A DNA stretch of 64,000 nucleotides, from the NCBI GenBank assembly GCA_963556195.1, contig OY744553.1, positions 6,462,104 to 6,526,103 of the forward strand. Reading direction: 5' to 3'. This DNA comes from Sepiola atlantica (Eukaryota; Mollusca; Cephalopoda; Sepiida; Sepiolidae). Under the pieces are notes generated by a model, which ran no database searches, had not been told where the DNA came from, and saw only the letters and a program-made list of their open reading frames with translations. The translations under genes were made by a program, and so were the position numbers. Position 1 is the first letter of the stretch; each line of letters opens with the position of its first letter. Of the stretch, positions 22,011 through 33,040 are shown in pieces.

Positions 22011-22173
22011 ATTGAGCACTTTTGAAAAAATATTGATTTTTAGTTCAAATTTAGTGTAGGGGACGTTTAATTCCGAAACAGATGAGAACATAAGTTGAAG
22101 AGAGCCGGATAGCTAAGTCCTTCTGAGCTTGAAACCGACGGTACTAATGTTGTACTAATTTTTCTGTACCAAA

Positions 22174-22214
<41 letters not shown>
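22011..22214. repeat. Spacer with (AT)n
   Basis: 22176-22214 is (AT)n. The preceding segment has GGTTTCAAGCTC on the minus strand, perhaps a worn tRNA B box, but nothing firm. Confidence 0.5.
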
Positions 22215-22218
<4 letters not shown>

Positions 22219-22985
22219 TATGTAATTATTTTTATTGCTGATTACAGCGTTCGTTGTTTTTTTGCTTACTATTATTTCGATTGTCTCACTTCCTAAGTGA
22301 TTAAGATGCAGAAAATTGTATTATTTGTCGCTCTTAACTTTATAGGACGTATTTTTCGTTAATATATATATTTTTATTCATTTTATACGTACATAAAATG
22401 AATCCATGGACAGGTAGTATGGCTAACTTCGACAGAGATCGAACCTTTGATATTGATGTCTATAGTCCAGCGTTTTACCATCAGACCAAGACGCCCTGTC
22501 TAGAAATATTTACGATTTTAATTACGTAAATATTTAATGTATTTTTATGTAATTATTTTTTATTGGTGATTGCAGCGTTCGTTGTTTTTTTGCTTACTAT
22601 TATTTCGATTGTCTCACTTCCTAAGTGATTAAGATGCAGAAAATTTAATTATTAGTCGCCCTTAACTTTATAGGACGTATTTTTTGTTAATATAGATATT
22701 TTTGTTTATTTTATACGTACATAAAAGTAATCCATGGACACGTGTTTCTGGCTCACAGCCGTCATCAGCATGGCTAACTTAGACAGAGATCGAACCTTCG
22801 ATATTGATGTCTATAGTCCAGCGTTTTACCATCGAACCAAGACGCTCTGTCTAGAAATTTTCTGCATCTTAATCACTTAGGAAGTGAGACAATCGAAATA
22901 ATAGTAAGCAAAAAAACAACGAACGCTGCACTCACCAATAAAAATAATTACATAAAAATACATTAAATATTTAGGTGATAAAAAT
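22215..22985 (-). mobile_element. tRNA-headed hammerhead SINE: two tandem copies plus inverted fragment
   Basis: Two direct units, 22215-22512 and 22537-22862, each read on the minus strand as tRNA-like head (TTGG..CGATGGTAAAACGCTGG as A-box region, GGTTCGATC as B box), then a hammerhead position, then a shared body (TACGTATAAAAT, CGACTAATAATT-like, CTTAATCACTTAGGAAGTGA, CGAACGCTGCAATCA). A third partial copy of the body at 22856-22985 is inverted. Only the second unit keeps the ribozyme; in the first the core is deleted. Confidence 0.75.
22730..22775 (-). ncRNA. Type I hammerhead ribozyme candidate E inside the SINE
   Basis: Minus strand: stem I CCAUG/CAUGG (5 bp), CTGATGA (22768-22762), stem II GGCU/AGCC with GUG loop, GAAA (22748-22745), self-complementary stem III ACACGUGU, triplet GUC with cleavage after 22737. 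The core-proximal stem II pair is C-A. The tRNA-like head lies immediately upstream in the transcript (B box at about 22788-22796). Confidence 0.65.
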
Positions 22986-23509
22986 CGTACATATTTCTAG
23001 TCAAGGGATTTGACCTGATGTTCAAAGAAAATCCAACTGAAAACATCCAAAAGTTGAGATGATGATGATGATGATGATGATAATAAATTTTAATTAAAAA
23101 CTAAGGGTGCACCTGTAAATTTTCAGGGCACACCCGTTAAGAAACGCTGATCTAAAATTCTAGAATAAAAATGACGGCTAATTACACCAATTCAAACATA
23201 ATTTTTTTCCAAACATAACTCAATCCCGGAACTAATGTATATTTTAGTTTGTTTTGTGAAATTAAAGTACATAGAGAAAAGTCTTAGTGAAATAAACTTT
23301 AATTGACTCACACTTAGTATAGTAGCAGATACACATGCTCATCAATACATCGAATATTTGATCGATTTTTACATCTAAACTTTGATTTGTTTAATATAAA
23401 TATAATCTATAAATAAATAATCCATTAATTCTCAAATAAAAATTTTTTTTTTAAATATAAAAAAAAAGAAACTGATCCAAATAATATTATCAAAATGACA
23501 CTTACCGCA
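22986..23509. other. Intergenic, short (GAT)n
   Basis: GATGATGATGATGATGATGA near 23060. Otherwise AT-rich without assignment. Confidence 0.45.
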
Positions 23510-23745
23510 TAAGGGTTCCAATTGGCATCCAGTTGACAGACATGAATGAAGCAATAGTTATACACTAGAATGTCCACTCATGAACTAGCAACCAATCAGG
23601 ACCATATGAATAGACTTGCTCATCTAAGTAAACTAGTACATCCCAGCCTGTTTATATACCAACTCTCTGGCTTTCAGATCTGTATCTCAACTGGTTACTA
23701 AATTCAATTTACGTATTCATCTGGCTCAATTTCGGTGATCTGCTA
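23510..23745 (+). repeat. Dispersed repeat R, copy 1
   Basis: About 235 bp with ATGAACTAGCAACCAATCAG, GACTTGCTCATCT, CATCCCAGCCTGTTTATA and CTCAACTGGTTACTAAATTC. Related copies lie at 38795-39020 (minus) and 45735-45970 (plus). Non-coding; likely a SINE or MITE of unknown type. Confidence 0.7.
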
Positions 23746-23799
23746 AGAACCGTCGTGTCGTAAACTAAATTGTATGATTATTAATTGATAAGTGTTTAT

Positions 23800-24420
23800 A
23801 TTTTGAGGGGAGGAAGGCGCCAGATGTTGCAGTTTAAAAAGAAAAAAAGGGTAAAATTAGACTCAGCATGTATGAAAAAAAAAATAATCTAAAATGTTCA
23901 ATATTAATTTCTATTTATATGGGAATTTTGTATGGGAGAAAAAATTTGATTATAAACGTTTAATATCCAATATGTTCTATATATCTGAAACTGAATGTCT
24001 GTGTGTATGTGTGCTGTTTCTGTGTTCCCTACAGAAAGAAAAGTTAGAGAATCTACCTAAAATCTAAAAGTGTATTCCTATGTAAAATTTACTAGGGAAG
24101 ACAATGGAAGTGTTCCTGAATTTCTAAGTGACCCCCGAAGGGGGCTATGAGGGAATTACCTCCTTAAAATTTCAAATATATCCTATTTTTATCAAAGTTA
24201 AATCATATGCATAAAATTTTCTGGGGAAGACAATGGAAGTGGTCCAGAATATTTAAGTGCTTTCCTAAACTAAAAGAGCTATGGGGTCCGAACCCCCTTT
24301 AAAACTTCAAATATCCTATTTTGATGAAAGTTATATTATATGTATAAAATTCTCCGGGGAAGACAATGGAAGTGGCCCTGAATATTTACATTTCCCTCTA
24401 TGTACCGAATAACTAAGTGA
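23800..24420 (+). repeat. Helitron-like repeat with 131-bp tandem units
   Basis: 23800-23990 is shared in direct orientation with 27115-27300 (CAGATGTTGCA, TTAGACTCAGCATGT). It is followed by CTGAAACTGAATGTCTGTGT and then three units of about 131 bp, each carrying GGGGAAGACAATGGAAGTG-like sequence (24096, 24226, 24357). Helitron affinity is inference. Confidence 0.5.
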
Positions 24421-25332
24421 TCCATGAATAATATCTAAAAGTTTTATAAATTATTTATTTGTTGGGGGTCAACTGGGCCAGATTTCATCTGGAGGGGGTT
24501 GGATTTTTTAGACATTTCTAATGTTATCTATTATATATAAGAGAGGGGAGTGACTTACATTATTATTACTTACAAACAGGGAGAGAGGGGAATAGGCTGG
24601 GCAGAAGTGAAAGAGGGATGTGGAAAAATGGGGGAAAGAGAAACAGACGGATTGAGAGAAGTAGAGAGATAGAAGTCTTAATATAAAAATGGGTACTTTT
24701 TTAGATTAGGACCCACGCCAAAATCGACTTGGCATCGGTACTTTCCGGATGTTTACGTAAACCGCCGGAAAGAACCAATTGTGAGAAAATAAGCGGACGA
24801 CATGTCAACATTTCAACTGATTGAAACACGATTGCGACTGATTGAAACGTGAAAGTACTGCAAAGAATTTTCACAAGCTACCACTGGTTGTTGCGTCTCC
24901 CGCAAAGAAAAAAATTAATACACTCTCATTACTTACCTAACAGAGTATTATTTTGTTTTTTTATAGACATACAACCTTTCTAATATCTACCATATGAAGT
25001 AAAGCCAGCCTACTTATCGTTTCTTTCTTTGTCCGGATTTCTCCAATTTCAGTCTTTATTGAGAGGATATGGATAACACACAGGTGAAGGAGGAAGATGC
25101 ATCATTTAATTTTGGATGCAACTTGTTGATGAGTGTTAGGACAACTAACGAAAACGAATTATCTCCCTTGAACCATTTCGGGAGTTAAGAGTTATCGCCC
25201 TTGGAAATGGTCTTCTGCCCAGAGAGAAAGTAAACACAGATCACAGCTTTGGACTGTTAATATGTCAATCGCGTACAGCGGAAAATTAATTAATTCTGTG
25301 TTCAGTTTCAATAAATCTGTTAAACGTTTATT
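24421..25332. other. Intergenic with a Helitron-like 5' fragment
   Basis: 24986-25070 (TCTACCATATGAAGTAAAGC, then CAGCC and CGTTTCTTTCTTTGTC) resembles the Helitron 5' ends at 26037 and 3885. The rest is unassigned. Confidence 0.4.
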
Positions 25333-25390
25333 TTGATAGTTCATCCATTTTATTTACAAGTTATTATTTATTATAACCTAAATTACGAGG

Positions 25391-25645
25391 TTATAAAAAT
25401 GAGATACCTCCGCAAAGCTGCAATCTTCCTGAATCAGTTGGTAGAACCTCCGATGCTTGTGAGGTCCAAGAGTACTCATTATTGGGCGACAGATTTCTAC
25501 TTCGGTGCATACTTCTGGTGTGATGCTTCCTTTGATCGCGGAATTCATGCAGCATGTTGCGGATAGAATTGATCCCCACGTTTAACGTATGATACCAGCG
25601 TGGCGGAGTCACCGTTTCATTCGCCATTGCACACATTAATTGCAT
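25391..25645 (-). other. 84-codon open frame, unassigned
   Basis: Reads MANETVTPPRWYHTLNVG and INSIRNMLHEFRDQRKHH. Composition is not simple repeat and looks protein-like, so it may be a transposon-derived fragment, but no domain is identified and no flanking gene structure is seen. Confidence 0.2.
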
Positions 25646-26036
25646 TGTAGTTTCTATGTTATGTTATGCCTTTATGTTGGATATATAAACTTTTATACAC
25701 CCGTGTTTCGTTATGAACCTAGGTTAATAATAAATGTACGCGTGTTGATCTTCTCATCGCCGCCGTAATTGTCCTGCGTTGCCGCCATCATCACCATGAG
25801 CTATCCCCCGCCTCCTCCGTCCACAGATACAAGCCAAGCCGACACTTGCTGTTTTTTTTTTTTTACAGGATAAAACAGAAACAAAACAACTTCTTATGCG
25901 TAACAGGGAGAGAGACAGAGATGGTGAAAGGCAAACAGATAGATAGACAAATAAATTTTCTTTATAAAATTGAATTCTACCAATATTAATAGATTTTTCA
26001 ATCATTAAAAATTAAAATCTAAAAAGAAAATATTAG

Positions 26037-27010
26037 TCTAATATATAAAATAAAGCCAGTCGCTGTAACGTTTCTTTGTCATCGATAGCTTTCTTTGGTA
26101 CTTTTTAGGAATAGGTATCCAAGAAAATTTCAGTACTTATGTCATCAATTCAAATTTCACCAAACACTTCCGAGACTGGCGAACGTTAACGAACTTCACC
26201 GAACAACCTACACAATACGAACCAAACTGTTTTTTTTTAGTTTACAAAGTCGGTTTATTTCAGTTTGTATTGTGTAGAAGCCTCGGAACTTGATTCGGCT
26301 TTCTTCGTTCGTAGTCGGAACTGCTTACGTCATGACTACAAATTTCTGAATACCTATTCCTAAAAAGTACCATTCCTTTCTACAAAATCAATATATCCGT
26401 CAGTTTTTCTAGTGTATTTACTTGCAGTCTGTTTTGTTTGTTTTTTTTAACTATGCCGTTTTTTTGCCCAAAATATTTTTCTTCCAATTAAAGGGAAATG
26501 AGTTTGTGCAGACGATTACAGAGTTCTTATCCTTTTATTTTACAAATGGTGGCCATTTTAAAACAATTCCAATCTGCACAAAGTATTTTCTGGAAGGAAT
26601 TAAATCCAATTACATTTCCTTCTTAACAACATGCTGCAACGATTCACAAGGAAAACGGATGATTCACAATCAAATCAAGCAAAAAAAGCTGCCGATGACA
26701 AAAATCAGATACAGAGATTTTTTTTAAAGATGGCGGCCATTTGAAAATAACTCCAATCTGCACAAAGTATTTTCTGGAAGAAATTAAATCAAATTACATT
26801 TCCTTCTCAACAACATGCTGCAACGATCCACAAAAAAAACGGACGAGTCACAATCAAATCAAGCAAAAAAAGCTGCCGATGACAAAAATCAGATACAGAG
26901 ATTTTTTTTAAAGATGGCGGCCATTCGAAAATAACTCCAATCTGTGCAAAGTGAAAGAAATTAAATCAAATTACATTTTCTTCTTAAAAACATGTTGCAG
27001 CAATTCTCTT
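26037..27010 (+). mobile_element. Helitron-like element with nested MITE and tandem body
   Basis: The 5' end TCTAATATATAAAATAAAGC then CAGTC fits Helitron starts. The body at 26540-27010 is 2.5 copies of a 183-bp unit (GGCGGCCATTT, AATCTGCACAAAGTATTTTC, AACAACATGCTGCAACGAT). A MITE interrupts it at 26097-26371. No CTAG hairpin end was found, so the right boundary is open. Confidence 0.5.
26097..26371. mobile_element. MITE nested in the Helitron-like element
   Basis: 275 bp. Terminal inverted repeat of about 36 bp starting GGTACTTTTTAGGAATAGGT, imperfect beyond 22 bp. It splits the sequence that follows the Helitron 5' motif in other copies (the GATACGTTCCTTC region), showing it inserted later. 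Flanks CTTTCTTT and ATTCCTTT are similar but not an exact duplication. Confidence 0.7.
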
Positions 27011-27403
27011 TAATTGAAAAAAATATATGGGCATTAAATTTTATGATTCTTAACTTCGTTTTTATTCTTATGACCTCTGACCTGAATTCCCCCCCCCCCC
27101 AACAAAACTATGCCTACTTGAAGGGAGGAGGGCAACAGATGTTGCATTAAAAAAAGAAAAAGAGGAACATTAGACTCAGCATGTGTCAAGAAAAAAAGTA
27201 ATTTTGAAATGTTCAATATTAGTTGATTTTTTTTATATGAGAAAAAAATATTGGAAATGTTTAATATCTAACATATAAAGTTATACTGTCGGATTTTCAA
27301 AATCATGTATCGTAGCTGGAATAATATATATATATATAAATATTCAAACACAAGTCATCTATAATATTTAACGGAATATGCCTTCAAGAAAAAATCCTAC
27401 TCC

Positions 27404-27465
<62 letters not shown>

Positions 27466-27834
27466 CACGCAAAAATTAATTTATAAATTAATTAAAAAAT
27501 CTGTACTACAAAAATTAATTTATGAATTAATTAATTTAAAAAATCTATGTATGCATAAAAATTTTGATGACTCGCCTGATTAAGGGCGAATTAAAAATGT
27601 GGTCCTCTGCATATTCTTAAAAAAATAAACAAACCGATCAGGGTAGCGAAAAATAATCAAAAATTGCACCGGTAAACACTGGTCGACTATCGCCAAAAAC
27701 AGTAACAAAAAAATCAGTGTAAGACTATCGGCAGTTTGTTAATATGGAGACATTCTTAAATAAAATACTAAAAAGAAAAATCAACAAGCCGCGCGTGTGA
27801 CTCGATGTGGCGAGTGTAAAATGCAATAAATTTG
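27011..27834. repeat. Repeat shared with 23.8 kb, then (AT)n(GT)n
   Basis: 27115-27300 is homologous to 23800-23990. (AT)n-(GT)n fills 27412-27466, followed by two related ATTAATTTAT-type palindromic stretches (27473-27545). 27550-27834 has no recognised feature. Confidence 0.6.
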
Positions 27835-28500
27835 AGTAATTTTTTACCCCCCTTTGACCCCCTGGGGGCGCGAACCAGAATTTTTCTGAGGTCAAGGATG
27901 CTCATTTTATATCCAGAACAATTACCTCTACATTTTGGCCAAGTTTCAGAAAAACTGAATGGATGGATCAAACGTTATGGACGAAAAGGGTCATTTTTTG
28001 CCATTTTGGGGCTTTTGACCCCCTGGGGGCGCGAACCAGATTTTTTCCAAGGTCAGCGATACTTATTTTCTATTAGGAACAATTGCCTCCACATTTTGGC
28101 CAAGTTTCAGAGAAATTGAATGGATGGATCAAACGTTATGGAAGAAAAGGGTCATTTTTTGCCATTTTGGGGGCTTTTGACCCCCTGGGGGCACGAACCA
28201 GATTTTTTCCAAGGTCAGTGATACTTATTTTCTATTAGGAACAATTGCCTCCACATTTTGGCCAAGTTTCAGAGAAATTGAATGGATGGATATAAAGTTA
28301 TGGGGCAAAAAATGTCATTTTTTGCCATTTCGGGGTCTTTTGACCTCCTGGGGGAGGGGGGGGGGCTAACCAGATTTTTTTTCAAAAATTGGAGAATGTC
28401 ACTTTGTAACCTGACCAAAGTTACAACTTCATGCAAAATTTCAGAGAAATTCAATCGATGGTTGCGAAGAAAAGTTCCGGACGGACGGACGGACATGCCT
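27835..28500 (+). repeat. 162-bp tandem repeat, four units
   Basis: Units start at TTTGACCCCCTGGGGG (27853, 28014, 28176, 28338), with ACATTTTGGCCAAGTTTCAG and GAATGGATGGATCAAACG in each. The array ends in GACGGACGGACGGAC (28484-28497), a common end for this type of dispersed mollusc repeat. Probably internal repeats of a Helitron-like element. Confidence 0.8.
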
Positions 28501-28503
28501 CAA

Positions 28504-29045
28504 AACATAAGTCCCCCCCCGATTTTATAAATGGGGGGGGACCAATTAAAGGGAATAACTCTTATTCTTTTAGTAAGAATTGGCGTTGCTTATTTTGTCT
28601 TTTTTAAGCTTAGAATACTTGATGATTTTACGGCACATCGACCCTTTCGGGATTAAATAATCCCGAAAGGGTCGATGTGCCGTCAAACAAACTAAGACAT
28701 TTTCTAGGACTTTCTTTTTTTTCTATCCTTATTCTTTCTTGTTTTTTTAATTTTAACTTTTATTTTTTTCCTCTTCTCTTCTTAAGTGACCTCAACTATT
28801 GCAACGCCACATTGTGTATTGTCGGCAGTTGAAACCCTTATTCCAGACATTTAATTTCCCTGATGATCTGCCAAGCAATTACCTGCTTGGTAGTGAAACA
28901 CGTGTAGGAAAAAACATACCTCAAAACATAAGTCCCCCCGATTTTATAAATGGGGGGGACCAATTAAAGGGAATAACTCTTATTCTTTCAGTAAGAATTG
29001 GCGTTGCTTATTTTGTCTTTTTTAAGCTTAGAATACTTGATGATT
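28504..29045. repeat. Direct 120-bp repeats flanking a 52-bp perfect palindrome
   Basis: 28504-28625 and 28928-29045 are nearly identical (AAGTCCCCC...GATTTTATAAATGGGGG, GTAAGAATTGGCGTTGCTTA). The first is followed by a perfect palindrome at 28631-28682 with 25-bp arms (CGGCACATCGACCCTTTCGG then GATTA). The second carries only one arm in a diverged state near 29050-29080. Confidence 0.85.
28850..28912 (+). ncRNA. Type I hammerhead ribozyme candidate B
   Basis: Stem I UUUCC/GGAAA (28855-28859 with 28907-28911), CTGATGA (28860-28866), stem II CUGCCAAGC/GCUUGGUAG (9 bp, one G-U), GAAA (28895-28898), self-complementary stem III ACACGUGU, triplet GUA with cleavage after 28906. Same family as candidate A at 2.9 kb, sharing about 140 bp, but with intact stems. 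The core-proximal stem II pair is U-U. Confidence 0.65.
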
Positions 29046-29214
29046 GTGCATTAAATGATCCCAAAAGGGTCGATGTGCCGTAAAACAAACTAACCTAATC
29101 AAATCTATCCAAACCCGCAGTTAGATTTTTTTTTTCCTTTCTTAAAAATATGCATTTTTTTTTTTTGTCAGAATTTCACCGCATCCGGGAGATTTGGAAT
29201 GAATGCAGGTGAAG

Positions 29215-29275
29215 ATACGGGGGGGGGGGGGTCGGAGGGGGGGTCGGGGGGGTCGGGGGGGGATGGAAAAAGAAG
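29215..29275 (+). repeat. G-rich tract with quadruplex potential
   Basis: Four or more long G-runs separated by TC or TCGGA. The plus strand could form a G-quadruplex. Confidence 0.7.
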
Positions 29276-29419
29276 ATTAATACAATCAACGATGTACTGG
29301 GTTGTTCGTGTCAGATCTCTGAACGCCAGAGATCTGACATAAAAACGAAATACTTATTAATTTATACTGCATATTACCATAATGGAAATGAGAATATTAT
29401 GCCTGATGCGGAGAGAATT

Positions 29420-29477
<58 letters not shown>

Positions 29478-30644
29478 GAAGTTTCGCTGGGTTGTCAGGG
29501 TAATAAAATCTGATGATATTTTTACGCAGACAAAAAAAAATATCAAAGAGAGACGGATGGTATTTATGATATGCGTTGTAAGTGGTGCGAACGTGCGTCT
29601 GCATGCGTTTACTGCACCAGCCGTGATCGTTCACTTCTTGTTTGCGTCTGAAGTCGGCGTTCAATTCTGACATCGTTTGCAGTGCCAATCATGTGGTCTC
29701 AGTCAGTTAGTACTGCAGCAAAAAGGATTATCAGCTGTAAATCTATGGACATAAAAAACTAACTAATCATTAGATTCATCATATGGTATGAACATTACTT
29801 TTGAAAAATCTCAAGTGGGTCATGAATATAACGAGCACTGTCTTTCTGTCTGTCGCGGAGAATTTTTGTAAACGTAAGAGAGAGAGAGGGGGGTGAGTAA
29901 TTACTATTTAATTAATTAATCTTTTCAAGTCAGCGTTCATAATATTTGTATACCTTTAGAATTAGGAAACTATTAATCAATTAATTTACATTAGATAACA
30001 TATAAACAAAGAAGAACAAAATGATTTCAAGACGAGACTGCGATTAGAACGGAAAACTTGTCAAGAATCTTACTTAAACTAATACGTTTTCAACTTCCTT
30101 ATATACTGTCACAAAATGTCGTTCAGACACTAGACGAGTTTTGCCATTTACATAATTAATTCCTTTTAACCTTCAATTAAATTCATATTTACAAATATAC
30201 ACGTATAACTGCTATTATCAAAATTACATATGTATTTACAATATTTTCCGATAATGGTGATATGAATAAAAATTATTGATACAATTAATTAAAGCCATTT
30301 TCTTCTGCCGGAATATATACAGATATCACAACTCCAATTTAACACAAAGTTTTATTTTGTGAAATTACAACAATGCTTCTCCACCGAACGACAGACTTGC
30401 AATGAGAACCCCGAGCTTGACCAAATCAAAACACAAACAGAATCACAGAAACCGAACTCACACCGTCTTCCCCACCATCAGAATATACACACACACATAT
30501 ATATATAATTATTAATGACAATATATGGATTAGCATATACTATCAGTGCCCTTTTACTTTGCAGTCTCCTTAAAAGATTCAGCTCGATGATTGTCAATTA
30601 GTGATATCAGAGCAAATATAAGTCAGTTTATATTATATTCCAAA
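29276..30644. other. Intergenic, small palindrome and (AT)n
   Basis: A short hairpin at 29310-29338 (GTCAGATCTCTG/CAGAGATCTGAC) and (AT)n at 29425-29474. The remainder, AT-rich with no long frames, is unassigned. Confidence 0.5.
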
Positions 30645-30748
30645 TAACCATGGTTTTATTTTATTATTTTTATTTTTTCACATTTCCAAAAAACATAACA
30701 TTTCTGTGAGATAGATTTTTTACGGTCCGTTTCATTACCACAACACTT
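30645..30748 (+). repeat. Segment shared with 17.5-17.85 kb
   Basis: TTCCAAAAAACATAACATTT, TTTTTACGGTCCGTTTCATT and the preceding TATTCCAA.TAACCATG segment are also at 17480-17510 and 17770-17850. It lies directly before the Penelope-like relic, so it may belong to that family. Confidence 0.6.
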
Positions 30749-30992
30749 TCCGAAAGACTCACCTTACATCTCTCCGACACTAGCGCCATTTGCCAACACC
30801 TAAAAAAATATGACTGCCCCTTTCTCAATATAGACACATGCTAGTTAACAATACTAAAAAAATACACCACGATACCAACATCAAAAGATTAAACATTCTT
30901 GAAGCCCTCTACATAATAAATAAACATCCCACAATACATTATGTGAATTACGAAACTAGTCATAATATTTTAAAGTATCTAGCATAGTAATA
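30749..30992 (+). pseudogene. Penelope-like element, C-terminal GIY-YIG endonuclease relic
   Basis: One frame from 30749 reads SERLTLHLSDTSAICQHL, KKYDCPFLNIDTC, then stop. A second frame from 30850 reads NTKKIHHDTNIKRLNILEAL, YIINKHP and ends LKYLA-stop at 30989. LT-HLS...I-QH followed by NIKRLNILEALYI is the usual end of the GIY-YIG endonuclease domain of Penelope-like retroelements, which cuts the target for reverse transcription. Frameshift and stop make it dead. The reverse transcriptase part is not present here. Confidence 0.6.
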
Positions 30993-31240
30993 AACGTTAC
31001 CCAATTCTTAGCCATTAAGCAATTATATTTTTGAATCTTGAACGCGCTCAGAACGTAATCACATTTTTAGCGATTCAGCAATCAAACTTTTGAATCTTGC
31101 ACGCTCTTAGAACGTAATCACGCTCTCATGTAACATCTCAATATTATAGACGCTCTTTTTAAATTGTAAATTACTGGTCCTTATAATAATTTAAAAAAAC
31201 TCAACAGTTAAAACATATTTTTTTAAGAAACAAAGACTAA

Positions 31241-31285
31241 CACTGCTTGAAGATGGTTTGACGAATCAAATCGAAAGTACTCGCG
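31241..31285 (+). ncRNA. Decayed hammerhead motif downstream of the Penelope-like relic
   Basis: TTGAAGA (31247-31253; consensus C3 is T), 7-bp stem II GGUUUGA/UCAAAUC with CGAA loop, GAAA, self-complementary AGUACU, then C as cleavage base. Stem I only about 3 bp. It lies 250 bp after the GIY-YIG stop, where Penelope-like elements are known to carry hammerheads in their terminal repeats. Confidence 0.45.
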
Positions 31286-31429
31286 AAAAAAGAAAATGGA
31301 ACAAGAAACCCATTGAACTTACATACTACTATTTGACGGAAGCATTAAATGGACCATTCGGAAAATTAAAAAAAAAGAAAGTCTTATCAAGTTAAAACAC
31401 TGTTATTTAATGTTTGCCTAAATGAAAAT

Positions 31430-31463
31430 ATGCTGCCTAAATACACACAATATATATACATAT

Positions 31464-31507
<44 letters not shown>

Positions 31508-31580
31508 ATCCCCGGGGGGAATCTTCAGGCTAAAGATTCCCCCCCCCCCCGGGGATGAAACGCGGGGGCCTCTGTGTAGC
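31430..31580. repeat. (AC)/(AT) microsatellite and C-rich palindrome with hammerhead-like halves
   Basis: 31440-31503 is AC/AT repeat. At 31505-31570 an inverted repeat of CCCCGGGGGGAATCTT joins two halves. The plus-strand half reads CTAAAGA, UCCCC/GGGGA stem, GAAA, CGCG. The minus half starts CTGAAGA but lacks GAAA. Looks like a snapback copy of a decayed hammerhead. Confidence 0.35.
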
Positions 31581-32225
<645 letters not shown>

Positions 32226-32731
32226 ATAAATAAAGAAAGACAATAATCTCTCGCTTCTATTTTACACCCGCTGCACCAAATGCACTCGGAATACCCCTTC
32301 CCCCACCATTCCTCATTTCCCCACCCTCACCAAACATTAGTGAAAAGATAACAAGATGAAAGTCTTAACAATAATCAAAGAGAGAAAAGAAAAAATATAT
32401 AATTGAACGGCTCGACATTTTGTTTCTCCACGTTTCCTTCGCACGGTTAGTCAAAAGATTTCCATGGACAGTTACGCATTTGTTGTTCCGGGAGTTTTTG
32501 TTGTTGTTTTGTTTGTTTTTGTTTTCCAAGGAGGTGCATCCGTGATTAAATATTCCGCTGAGGTTTAGACAATAAGACACGAGCGATACGTCCTCTTATA
32601 AAGAGTGGCGAGATACGAGGACACCAGTGATAACATCCCTCGGCTCGATTTGGTGTTTGACCTTGTTGAGGAGTTTCGTGATTTTTGTAAGGCGGTTTTC
32701 TTGGGCTTTGACGGTGAGTAGTTGGCTCTTG

Positions 32732-32740
<9 letters not shown>
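32226..32740. other. No feature recognised
   Basis: Mixed DNA, including a T/G-rich stretch near 32480-32525. No frame with protein character. Confidence 0.4.
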
Positions 32741-32784
<44 letters not shown>

Positions 32785-33040
32785 TTATATATAAGTTAGA
32801 GAGAAAATTAGTGACTCTGAGATATATATATATATATACAGAGAGAGAGAGAGAGTGGGAAAGAGAGAGTAAGAGAGAGAGAGAGTAAGAAAGAGAGAGT
32901 AAGAAAGAGAGAGAGAGAGAGTAAGAAAGAGAGAGAGAGAAAGAAAGTAAGAGAGAGAGAGAGAAAGAAAGTAAGAGAGAGAGAGAGAGAAAGTAAGAGA
33001 GAGAGAGAGAGAAAGTAAGAGAGAGAGAGAGAGACTGGCA
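32741..33040. repeat. (CT)n then (GA)n block
   Basis: 32741-32785 is CT-rich, followed by AT and 32840-33035 GA-rich with GTAAGAAAGA periodicity. The CT and GA arms could pair as a long hairpin. Confidence 0.9.
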
